Source: Nevskiaceae bacterium (GTDB taxonomy: Bacteria; Pseudomonadota; Gammaproteobacteria; Nevskiales; Nevskiaceae). Taken from it: a stretch of 64,000 nt of DNA. The DNA is taken from NCBI GenBank assembly GCA_004297005.1, contig SCVA01000044.1:1-64000 (forward strand), read 5' to 3'. Below the pieces are notes generated by a model. That model had not been told where the DNA came from. It saw nothing but the letters and a program-made list of their open reading frames with translations, and did no database searches. A program made the position numbers and the translations under genes. Shown here piece after piece: positions 1-6,600 of this stretch. Each line of letters opens with the position of its first letter. Within the stretch, counting starts at the first letter, position 1.

Positions 1-56
1 TTGGGCATTTTTCGCTTGACGTCAGAGAGGAGGAATCCGCGTGGAAAGGGCGTCGC

Positions 57-124
57 ACATAACCAGCGGCTGCAGCCGACGTCCACGCCTTCGGCGTGGC
101 CACGGCTGAGCCGCGGCGTTGGCC
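57..124 (+). other. Integron attC recombination site
   Basis: An AAC core at 61-63 pairs with a GTT core at 118-120. Inside them, GCGGCTGCAGCCG and CGGCTGAGCCGC pair with one unpaired base, the extrahelical-base arrangement typical of folded attC sites. A further hairpin, CCACGCC-TTC-GGCGTGG, forms the centre. The window itself opens with TTGGGC, which would complete a GTTRRRY core if the preceding base is G, so positions 1-118 may be a very small cassette with no convincing ORF. The folding pattern is seen directly; the cassette-array interpretation is inference because no integrase gene is in the window. Confidence 0.75.
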
Positions 125-133
125 CTCAGAAAC

Positions 134-496
134 ATGCTGCTAAATCCAGAAATACAGAAGCACTTCGAAGGTCTCAGCGCGCACTCGGACGTTGCGTCTG
201 AGTTGTACCTGGCCGTTAAGCGGCTGGGAGAGTACGAGCTTCGCGGCGGTGGCCCTAATTACGCGGCGGTTTACTGTGTAACAAAGAACATAGTGTTTTG
301 CGGCGCTTCTGGCATGGGGTCCACGCTGTGGCGTCTGCGGTCGGAGGATGTCGAGGTCGCCATTGCTACCGGAGCACGGCGAACTGAACTTGGTCCGGAG
401 TGGGTCGAGGTCAGGCTGTTTCAAGAAAACTGGCCGAGGCCTGATCTTCCGCATTGGGCGCTTCGGGCATACGACTACGCACGCACCGGTAAGTAA
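134..496 (+). CDS. Hypothetical protein of an integron gene cassette
   Basis: This 120-residue protein begins at the ATG 14 bases after the GTT core of the upstream attC, the usual position for a cassette gene. The ORF track starts earlier at a TTG that lies inside the core itself, so I prefer the ATG (MLLNPEIQKHF). It has no signal peptide or membrane segment and looks like a small soluble protein, with a Trp-rich C-terminal third. I do not recognise the family, which is normal for cassette proteins. It ends 12 bases before a second attC-like core. Expression would depend on an upstream cassette promoter or its own; none is obvious. Confidence 0.65.
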   Translation: MLLNPEIQKHFEGLSAHSDVASELYLAVKRLGEYELRGGGPNYAAVYCVTKNIVFCGASGMGSTLWRLRSEDVEVAIATGARRTELGPEWVEVRLFQENWPRPDLPHWALRAYDYARTGK

Positions 497-508
497 TGGC
501 GTGATCGG

Positions 509-598
509 CCCTAACAATTCGTATAGCGCCTGCGGCATGCCAAGCCTTCATGGAAATTTGCACCGGGAGAGCCACACGTTCGCAACGAGCTGTTGATG
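509..598 (+). other. Degenerate or truncated attC-like site
   Basis: The sequence CCCTAACAATTCGT just after the cassette ORF matches the left end of classical attC sites (GCCTAACAATTCGT). A possible partner, ACGAGCT followed by GTTGATG, occurs about 75 bases later, but the internal arms pair poorly. The left half is convincing. The right boundary is uncertain and the site may have been broken by later insertion or deletion. Confidence 0.5.
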
Positions 599-720
599 CT
601 TCTCGCTCACGCTTGTTATCGGCTTTCTCTTCCGGACGGTCCGACCGTCTACGCCATGATCCGCGGTCTTCTCCAGAGCAACCGCGTGAAAGCGATGTTG
701 GTGGTGGGGCGCTGGAAGAA

Positions 721-905
721 TCAGACGGTGGTGCCCACTCCTGCCTGATCGGGATTGAAGACCATGCCGAGTTTCCAGGTCGCCCAGTCGATCCGGGCCA
801 GCTTGTTGGCCAGCGCACAGGTCGCCTTGTCGTGATTGCTTCGCGGCTTCCGATCAAGCGCCCAGCGTCGCAGCCAGCTTGGCCCGGCTGCAAAACCGGG
901 GGTCC
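721..905 (-). pseudogene. IS110-family transposase, C-terminal remnant
   Basis: Read leftward, this stretch encodes a clean C-terminus containing LRRWALDRKP and HDKATCALANKLARIDWATW, and ends at a TGA (721-723). The pattern of a basic stretch followed by KATxALANKxARIxW is characteristic of the C-terminal end of IS110-type (Transposase_20) transposases. Only about 50 residues remain, with no DEDD catalytic domain and no start, so it cannot be functional. The ORF track shows only shadow frames here. It lies about 120 bases from the degenerate attC. Bases 599-720 show nothing else I can support. Confidence 0.65.
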
Positions 906-971
906 ACTAAACGAGAGACCATCTCCAAGCTCCGCCTTCCGCCGTGGCGAGTCCGGCGGCGTCAACAGGCA

Positions 972-1661
972 TTAGCCAACGACGCGACCGCAGGCCAGAT
1001 TGGCCGGCACCGCGACGTCCATCAGCTTCGGCGTTGGCAGCTTGAGGCTGGCCATCAGCGCCGCGTATTCCTCGGCGCTACGCACCCGCAGGCGCGGGTT
1101 CCAGCGCCGCTCCTCGCCGATGGTGGAGACCGTCCAGCCCTTGTAGTCGTGGCCGGGGTAGACCAGCGTGTCGTCGGGCAGCTTCAGCAGCTTGTTGAAC
1201 AGCGAGTCGTAGGCGGCATGGCTGTCGCCGTTCTGGAAGTCGGTGCGGCCGGTGCCGCGGATCAGCAGGGCGTCGCCGGTGAACACGCGGTCGTCCATCA
1301 CCAGGCTGTAGGACTCGTCGGTGTGGCCGGGCGTGTACAGCGCGCGCAGGCGCAGCTTGCCAATGCTCAGCGTCTCGCCGTCGCGGAAGCGCTGGCTCAC
1401 GCACTCGGCCTTGCTCTGCTCGCCCATGCGGGTGACGCAGGCGGTGGCGTCGCGCAACACGCCCAGGGCGGTGACGTGGTCGGCGTGGGTGTGGGTGTCG
1501 ACCGCCACCACCAGGCGCAGCTCCAATTGGTCGATCAGACGCATGTACTGCTCCGCCTGCTCGCGCACCGGGTCGATGATCAACGCCTCGCCACCGGGGC
1601 CATCGGCCAACAGATAGCTGTAGGTACAGGACTCGGCATCGAACAACTGGCGAAACAGCAT
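972..1661 (-). CDS. Persulfide dioxygenase (ETHE1-like metallo-beta-lactamase fold)
   Basis: This 229-residue enzyme has the metallo-beta-lactamase metal motif THTHADH near residue 57, a further ligand in TPGHTDES near 110, and VYPGHDY near 170. ETHE1-type persulfide dioxygenases use one Fe(II) to oxidise glutathione persulfide to sulfite and glutathione. The start is the ATG preceded by AGGAG; the longer frame in the ORF track runs back through the neighbouring permease and is not coding. It is the last gene of a leftward operon behind a TauE/SafE permease and a CsoR-type repressor, the arrangement seen in bigR- and cst-type persulfide operons, which supports this over a generic hydrolase. 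It is likely induced by persulfide through the upstream repressor. Confidence 0.9.
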   Translation of the reverse strand: MLFRQLFDAESCTYSYLLADGPGGEALIIDPVREQAEQYMRLIDQLELRLVVAVDTHTHADHVTALGVLRDATACVTRMGEQSKAECVSQRFRDGETLSIGKLRLRALYTPGHTDESYSLVMDDRVFTGDALLIRGTGRTDFQNGDSHAAYDSLFNKLLKLPDDTLVYPGHDYKGWTVSTIGEERRWNPRLRVRSAEEYAALMASLKLPTPKLMDVAVPANLACGRVVG

Positions 1662-1672
1662 CGGCGTTCTCC

Positions 1673-2500
1673 TCAACGCAGGGCAGACAGGGCCATGCCC
1701 AGGGCAACCAGCAACATCAGACCGGCGAAGCCGCGCTGCAGCCTGGGGCCAGCCAGACGGGGCGCGAGCTGACGCCCCAGCAACATGCCCACCACCGCGG
1801 CCAGCACGAAGGGCGCAACCAGAGAGCCGGAAGGCAGGTGGTGCTGGGCCGCCGCCCACAGCACCGCGCCACCACTGACCAGGGCCACGAACAGCAGCGA
1901 GGTGGCGACCGCCGAGTGCATCGACAGCTCGGTGACCTGGCGCATCGCCGGCACCAGCACGAAGCCCCCGCCGACGCCCAACAGGCCGGACAGCAGCCCG
2001 GTGAAGGCCCCGGTGGCGGTCAGCACCGCGGCGCAGGGCGAGGTCCAACTGAAGCGCCCGGTAGCGGGATTGAGCTTGCAGAGCATTTCGGCGCATTCCT
2101 GCTCCGGTACCGGCACACCACCACGCGCCACCTCGGCTTCCTGCGTCTGTCGGTACAGACGGACCGCCGCCACCGCCATCAGCAGTGCAAACAACAGCTC
2201 CAGCACGGCATGCGGCCAGCGCTGCGCCAGCCACAGACCCAGGGGCACGAACAGCAGACCGGCGGCGGCCATCAGGAAGGCCGCGCGGTAACGCACCAGC
2301 CCCTGGCGCCAGCCCGACCAGGCCCCTACCGCCGCCGAGGCCGCGACCGCGGCCAGGGCCATCGATGCGGCCAGGGGAAAGTCCCAGCCCAGGCCGACCA
2401 TCAGCAAGGGCACGGCGAGAATCGCGCCGCCAGCGCCGGTCAGGCCCAGCACCAGCCCCAGGAACAGGCCGATTCCCAGCAGGGGCAGCAACTCAGCCAT
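1673..2500 (-). CDS. TauE/SafE-family sulfur-anion permease
   Basis: A 275-residue integral membrane protein with about eight hydrophobic segments and two Gly-rich repeats, GLTGAGGAILAVPLL near the start and GLLGVGGGFVLVPAM in the second half, the duplicated signature of TauE/SafE (DUF81) proteins. These move sulfite, sulfonates or related anions across the inner membrane. I chose MAELLPLL because it overlaps the repressor stop by 8 bases; the track start lies inside the repressor gene. Lying between the repressor and the persulfide dioxygenase, it probably exports sulfite or thiosulfate made during persulfide oxidation. The hydrophilic segment around residues 130-160 contains two Cys of unknown role. 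Confidence 0.87.
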   Translation of the reverse strand: MAELLPLLGIGLFLGLVLGLTGAGGAILAVPLLMVGLGWDFPLAASMALAAVAASAAVGAWSGWRQGLVRYRAAFLMAAAGLLFVPLGLWLAQRWPHAVLELLFALLMAVAAVRLYRQTQEAEVARGGVPVPEQECAEMLCKLNPATGRFSWTSPCAAVLTATGAFTGLLSGLLGVGGGFVLVPAMRQVTELSMHSAVATSLLFVALVSGGAVLWAAAQHHLPSGSLVAPFVLAAVVGMLLGRQLAPRLAGPRLQRGFAGLMLLVALGMALSALR

Positions 2501-2762
2501 AGCGGGCCAGGAGCTCGCTGAGGTGCTTGATGCCTTCCAGCTTGGCGTCCTGCAGGCCGGCATCGGCCAGCTCGCGGCGCAGCATGCAGGCGATCAGATC
2601 GTAGAAGGCGCGGTCCAGCGCCTTGCGCGCGGCGGCGAGCTGCTGGGCGACGCGCTCGCAGTCCTCCTCGCGCTCGACCATGGCGGCCACCGCACGCACC
2701 TGCCCTTCGGCGCGCTTCAAGCGCGCCAGCACCTGGGCCTTGCTGTCTTGCCAGTCGGACAT
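2493..2762 (-). CDS. CsoR/CstR-family thiol- or metal-sensing repressor
   Basis: An 89-residue all-helical DUF156 repressor. The N-terminal RLKRAEGQVRAV is the family DNA-binding helix. It has Cys in EEDCERV and in LIACML, the two positions that form a disulfide or polysulfide bridge in the persulfide sensor CstR. The His of copper-sensing CsoR (H-x3-C) is not present before the second Cys, so copper sensing is unlikely. The start MSDWQDSK is chosen because the upstream 19 residues of the track ORF would run across the operator. It is first in the leftward operon with a permease and a persulfide dioxygenase and is divergent from the two YeeE-like genes, so it probably controls both directions. 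Confidence 0.85.
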   Translation of the reverse strand: MSDWQDSKAQVLARLKRAEGQVRAVAAMVEREEDCERVAQQLAAARKALDRAFYDLIACMLRRELADAGLQDAKLEGIKHLSELLARYG

Positions 2763-2795
2763 GGTCAACTTGTTTGCCGGGACGCCCGGCATTCC

Positions 2796-2811
2796 ATACC
2801 CTACCCGGTAT
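2796..2811. promoter_or_regulatory. Probable operator for the CsoR/CstR-type repressor
   Basis: ATACC-ctaccc-GGTAT is a perfect 5-base inverted repeat with a G/C-tract centre, midway between the divergent repressor and YeeE-like genes. CsoR/CstR-type operators are AT-flanked G-tract palindromes of this kind. One site could control both promoters. The palindrome is visible; binding is inferred. Confidence 0.6.
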
Positions 2812-2840
2812 CCCGTCAATTCAAATTCGCGTCGTTATTC

Positions 2841-3248
2841 ATGCACGACTATCTGCACGCCGCCGTGGGCGGTGCCCTGATCGGCTGTTCGGCCCTTTTG
2901 CTCTACGCCCGGTCCGGCCGCCTGGCCGGCATCAGCAACATTTTTCACGCCGCGTTCTGGGGGCCGGACCGCGCCTGGCGCTGGCTGTTCCTTACCGGCC
3001 TGGCGGCGGGCGGCTGGTTGGCGCTGGCGGCCGCGCCCAGTGCGCCGGCGGCGAACACGCCCCCGGTCTGGCTGCTGGTCTCGGGGCTGCTGGTCGGCTT
3101 CGGCACGCGGTTGAGCAATGGCTGCACCAGCGGCCACGGCATCTGCGGCCTCGGCAGACTGTCGCTGCGCTCACTGGTGGCGGTGCTGGTATTCATGGCG
3201 ATGGGCGTACTCAGCGCCAGCCTGCTGACCGCCGGAGTGCATCGGTGA
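2841..3248 (+). CDS. YeeE/YedE-family sulfur transporter half (PmpA-like)
   Basis: A 135-residue membrane protein with four hydrophobic segments and the family signature GTRLSNGCTSGHGICGLGRLS, whose cysteines resemble those lining the pathway of thiosulfate/sulfur-compound transporters (TsuA type). In many proteobacteria YeeE is split into two small genes, as here. The start is the ATG after the operator region; the longer track ORF reads antisense through the repressor. It overlaps the next gene by four bases (GTGA). Together they probably import or export a sulfur species such as thiosulfate or persulfide. The direction is unknown. Confidence 0.87.
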   Translation: MHDYLHAAVGGALIGCSALLLYARSGRLAGISNIFHAAFWGPDRAWRWLFLTGLAAGGWLALAAAPSAPAANTPPVWLLVSGLLVGFGTRLSNGCTSGHGICGLGRLSLRSLVAVLVFMAMGVLSASLLTAGVHR

Positions 3249-3670
3249 GCGCCAACAACTCCACGCCTTCCCCCTTGCTCTCGCTGCTGGCTGGCGCGCT
3301 GTTCGGCGCCGGCCTGGTGATTTCCGGCATGGCCGAACCCGGCAAGGTGCTCGCCTTCCTGAAACTGGGTCCGGGCTGGGATGCCTCGTTGATGTTCGTC
3401 ATGGGCAGCGCACTGGCGATCACCGTGCCCGGCTTCTGGTGGCTGCGTAGAACCGGGCGCGCGCCGGCAACCGAGCGCGGCCGCATTGACGCGCCCTTGC
3501 TGATCGGAGCCGGACTGTTCGGCCTGGGCTGGGGCATCGCCGGCTACTGTCCAGGGCCGGCTCTGGTCGCCTTCAGCCAGGGCAGCGGCGGCGCGCTCTG
3601 GCTGGTGCCGGCGATGTTTGCCGGGCAGTGGCTGGCGGATTTGGTTTCGCGTAGATCGTCAGCGGGCTAA
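3245..3670 (+). CDS. YeeE/YedE-family sulfur transporter second half (PmpB-like)
   Basis: A 141-residue membrane protein starting at a GTG that overlaps the previous stop codon. It has four hydrophobic segments and the paired motifs GAGLVISGMAEPGKVLAFL and GLGWGIAGYCPGPAL, typical of the second half of split YeeE proteins (DUF6691). The single Cys in GYCPGP is the conserved pathway cysteine. Translational coupling with the preceding half implies a heterodimer. Only one reading of the start is sensible, because upstream sequence in this frame is a shadow of the first half. Confidence 0.87.
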   Translation: MSANNSTPSPLLSLLAGALFGAGLVISGMAEPGKVLAFLKLGPGWDASLMFVMGSALAITVPGFWWLRRTGRAPATERGRIDAPLLIGAGLFGLGWGIAGYCPGPALVAFSQGSGGALWLVPAMFAGQWLADLVSRRSSAG

Positions 3671-3710
3671 AGCTCGGCTGCGGCGTCCCAGCGCCACCGC
3701 CACCACCCTG

Positions 3711-3737
3711 CCCCCCCGCTTGCGGGGGAGGGAAGGT
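3711..3737. repeat. REP-like GC hairpin, copy 1
   Basis: The CCCCCGC-TT-GCGGGGG hairpin followed by AGGGAAGG resembles the core of the longer repeats at 22147 and 59813-59922. It lies downstream of the second YeeE half and could also serve as a transcription end. Confidence 0.5.
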
Positions 3738-3759
3738 CACAGAGGCTTGGCCGGGTCAA

Positions 3760-3855
3760 TTAATGGCTTTCCGGCCGCATGGCCGGACCGGCTAATTGCC
3801 TTCCGGCCTCACGGCCGGATCGGTTAATTGCTTTCCGGCCGCATGGCCGGAAACA
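3760..3855 (-). repeat. Three tandem 32-bp copies of the lysS 3' end
   Basis: Three units of exactly 32 bases (3760-3791, 3792-3823, 3824-3855) each contain a CCGGCC...GGCCGG palindrome and each begin, on the + strand, with TTA or CTA. On the minus strand the right-hand unit is the lysS C-terminus and stop codon; the other two follow it, each again ending with an in-unit stop triplet. Each palindrome folds into a strong hairpin, so the array may terminate lysS transcription or protect the mRNA 3' end. Confidence 0.85.
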
Positions 3856-5326
3856 GCAACACATCGCGGATCGAGGCGCTGTCGGTGAGGAACATCACCA
3901 GACGGTCGATGCCGATGCCCTCACCAGCGGTCGGCGGCAGGCCGTACTCCAGCGCGCGGATGTAGTCGGCGTCGAAGAACATCGCCTCGTCGTCGCCGGC
4001 GGTCTTGGCATCGACCTGGGCACGGAAACGCGCGGCCTGGTCGTCGGCATCGTTCAACTCGCTAAAGCCGTTCGCCACTTCGCGACCGCCGAGGAAAAAC
4101 TCGAAGCGGTCGGTGACCTCCGGGTTGGCGTCGTTGCGGCGCGCCAACGGAGAGACCTCGGTGGGGTATTCGGTGATGAAGGTGGGGTCGAGCAGATTCT
4201 CTTCCACCGTCGCCTCGAACAGCTCGGTGAGCAGCCTGCCGGCGCCGTACCCCGGCTGCGGATTGCCACCCTTGGCCTTGACGATGGGACGCAGGTAATC
4301 GGCATCCCCCAGGCGGCTGGCATCCAGCTCCGGATTGGCGCGGGCGACCGCCTCGGCCATGGTCCAGCGGTTGAACGGCTTGCCAAGATCGTAGTCGCGC
4401 CCCTGGTAGCTGAGCTGGGCACTACCGTTGACGGTGAGCGCGCAGTCGCGGATCAGGTTTTCGGTCAGGTCCATCAGATCGTGGTAGTCCGCGTAGGCCT
4501 GATAGAACTCCAGCATCGTGAACTCGGGGTTGTGGCGTGTGGAGAGCCCTTCGTTGCGGAAGTTGCGATTGATCTCGTAGACCTTCTCGAAGTGGCCCAC
4601 CACCAGGCGCTTCAGGTACAGCTCCGGCGCGATGCGCATGAACAGCTCGCGGTCCAGGGCGTTGTGGTGGGTGATGAAGGGCCGCGCGGTGGCGCCGCCG
4701 GGGATCGGCTGCAACATCGGCGTCTCGACTTCCTGGAAGCCCAGGGTGTCGAGGAAGTTGCGGATGAAGCGGACGATCTTGGTGCGCTTCTCGAAAACCG
4801 CCTTCACCTCGGGATTGACGATGAGGTCGAGGTAGCGCTGGCGGTAGCGGGTCTCGGTGTCAGTGAGGCCCGCCCACTTCTCCGGCAGCGGCCTGAGGTT
4901 CTTGGTCAAGAGCTCCAGAGACTCGGCCCAAACCGACAGCTCGCCGGTCTTGGTGCGGAACACCCGCCCCTTCACGCCCAGGATGTCGCCAATGTCGGCG
5001 TGCTTGAACACCTCGTAGGCCTCTGCGCCCAGGGTGTTGAGCTGGCAGAAGATCTGGATGCGGCCGCTGGAGTCCTGCAGGGTGCCGAAGCTGGCCTTGC
5101 CCATCACCCGCTTGAGCATCAGGCGGCCGGCTATGGCAAAGCGCTCGCTCAGCGCATCCAGCGCCTCGGCGGTGCACTCGCCGAAGCTGCCGTGCAGGTG
5201 CTCGGCCAGGGTGTCGCGGCGAAAGCCGTTGGGGTAGGCCTTGCCGGCGGCACGCAGGGCCTCCAGCTTCTCGCGGCGCACCGCGATCAGTTGATTCTCG
5301 TCCTGCGGCTTCTGCTCTTCGGTCAT
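3824..5326 (-). CDS. lysS: Lysyl-tRNA synthetase, class II
   Basis: A 500-residue cytoplasmic enzyme that charges tRNA-Lys, close in length to E. coli LysS (505). The N-terminal OB-fold anticodon-binding domain covers roughly residues 60-150. The class II catalytic core follows, with motif 2 at [19 protein letters not shown] near residue 255 and motif 3 in GIGIDRLVM near the C-terminus, ending FPAMRPESN. The ATG start lies five bases after the prfB stop, the usual prfB-lysS operon. Its terminal codons are part of the three-fold 32-bp repeat. No domain is missing. Confidence 0.97.
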   Translation of the reverse strand: MTEEQKPQDENQLIAVRREKLEALRAAGKAYPNGFRRDTLAEHLHGSFGECTAEALDALSERFAIAGRLMLKRVMGKASFGTLQDSSGRIQIFCQLNTLGAEAYEVFKHADIGDILGVKGRVFRTKTGELSVWAESLELLTKNLRPLPEKWAGLTDTETRYRQRYLDLIVNPEVKAVFEKRTKIVRFIRNFLDTLGFQEVETPMLQPIPGGATARPFITHHNALDRELFMRIAPELYLKRLVVGHFEKVYEINRNFRNEGLSTRHNPEFTMLEFYQAYADYHDLMDLTENLIRDCALTVNGSAQLSYQGRDYDLGKPFNRWTMAEAVARANPELDASRLGDADYLRPIVKAKGGNPQPGYGAGRLLTELFEATVEENLLDPTFITEYPTEVSPLARRNDANPEVTDRFEFFLGGREVANGFSELNDADDQAARFRAQVDAKTAGDDEAMFFDADYIRALEYGLPPTAGEGIGIDRLVMFLTDSASIRDVLLFPAMRPESN

Positions 5327-5331
5327 GGCGC

Positions 5332-6427
5332 TTAGAGCCCCTGCTTGAGGCTGGCTTCAATAAAGGGATCGAGGTGGCCGTTGAGCACCTTGTCGGTGTC
5401 GGCGATTTCCACCCCGGTGCGCAGATCCTTGATCCGCGACTGGTCGAGCACGTAGCTGCGGATCTGGCTGCCCCACTCGATGTCGGCCTTGCTGTCTTCC
5501 AGCTTCTGCTTCTCGGTGTTGCGCTTCTGCAACTCGGCCTCGTACAGGCGCGACTTCAGCATCTGCATGGCGCGGTCGCGGTTGGCGTGCTGGCTACGCT
5601 GGGTCTGGCAGGAGACCACGATGCCGCTGGGGACGTGCTTGATGCGGATCGCCGACTCGGTCTTGTTGACGTGCTGGCCACCGGCGCCGCTGGAGCGGTA
5701 GGTGCCCACTTCCAGGTCGGCGGGGTTGATCTCGATATCGATGTTGTCGTCGACCTCGGGGCTGACGAATACACCGGCAAAGCTGGTGTGACGGCGGTTA
5801 CCGGAGTCGAACGGACTCTTGCGCACCAGACGGTGCACGCCGGTCTCGGTGCGCAGCCAGCCGTAGGCATAGGGGCCGCTCACCGAGAAGGTGGCGCTCT
5901 TGATACCGGCGACTTCGCCGTCGGACTGCTCCAGGAGTTCGGTCTTGAAGCCCTTGCCGTCGGCCCACTTCAGGTACATGCGCAGCAGCATGCTGGCCCA
6001 GTCCTGGCCCTCGGTGCCACCGGCGCCGGACTGGATGTCGACGAAGCAGTTGGAATTGTCCATCTCGCCGGAGAACATGCGCTTGAACTCCATGTCGTCG
6101 GCGAGCTTCTGCAGCCCCTCGACGTCGCGAATGATCTCGTTGATGGTGCCGGCGTCGCCCTCGGCCTCGGCCATCTCCAGCAGTTCCAGGGCATCCCTCA
6201 GGCCGGCTTCGGCCTTGTCCAGCGGCTGGATGATGTCTTCCAGCTTGGCACGCTCGCGGCCCAGGCCCTGGGCCAGCTCCGGTTTGTTCCAGATGTCGCC
6301 GCGCTCCAGCTCGGCGCAGACCTCAATCAGCCGGTCCTTCTTATTAGCGTAGTCAAAGATAGCCCCGCAGGGCGTCGAAACGCGCCTGCAGAGCCGTCAC
6401 CTCTTCTCGAATTTTGTTGGGTTCCAT
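5332..6427 (-). CDS. prfB: Peptide chain release factor 2 with programmed +1 frameshift
   Basis: RF2 ends translation at UGA and UAA. The ORF track shows only the 3' part. The true start is the ATG at 6427 ([10 protein letters not shown]), 24 codons before an in-frame TGA at 6353-6355. The context GGGGC-TAT-CTT-TGA-C matches the autoregulatory RF2 frameshift site, including a purine-rich internal SD-like element. A +1 shift on CTT continues as [12 protein letters not shown], giving 364 residues (E. coli 365). Domain 3 carries [13 protein letters not shown], the catalytic GGQ loop. The tripeptide corresponding to SPF lies in [18 protein letters not shown]. It is upstream of lysS in one operon. 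Confidence 0.96.
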
Positions 6428-6600
6428 CGCGACCGCCACCTCGAAAGGGCGCGCAGTATAGACGCCGGGCGGTAAGCCCACCATGCAGGTTGTGCGGTCC
6501 GCGTATGAGTGTTACAAACGCGTTGGAGACGGAGGCCTCAGGCCGCCGTAAAATTCAACGATTCCAACGACAAACCCCGGACCGCATGAAAGGGACGCCT

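Noticed and set aside
1-201. 66-aa ORF at the window start
   Set aside because: It starts at TTG and crosses the attC hairpin; low-complexity translation without support.
411-965. 184-aa minus and 141-aa plus ORFs near the IS remnant
   Set aside because: The recognisable transposase fragment is in a different frame; these are shadows.
3711-3737. Dedicated intrinsic terminator for the YeeE genes
   Set aside because: The hairpin lacks a T tract on either strand and belongs to the REP-like family.
3779-5335. 518-aa + strand ORF
   Set aside because: Shadow of lysS; composition and lack of motifs show it is not coding.
5374-6600. Long + strand frame upstream of the OmpA gene (894-aa ORF)
   Set aside because: It is antisense to prfB, and a good start with a ribosome-binding site and signal peptide exists at 6601.
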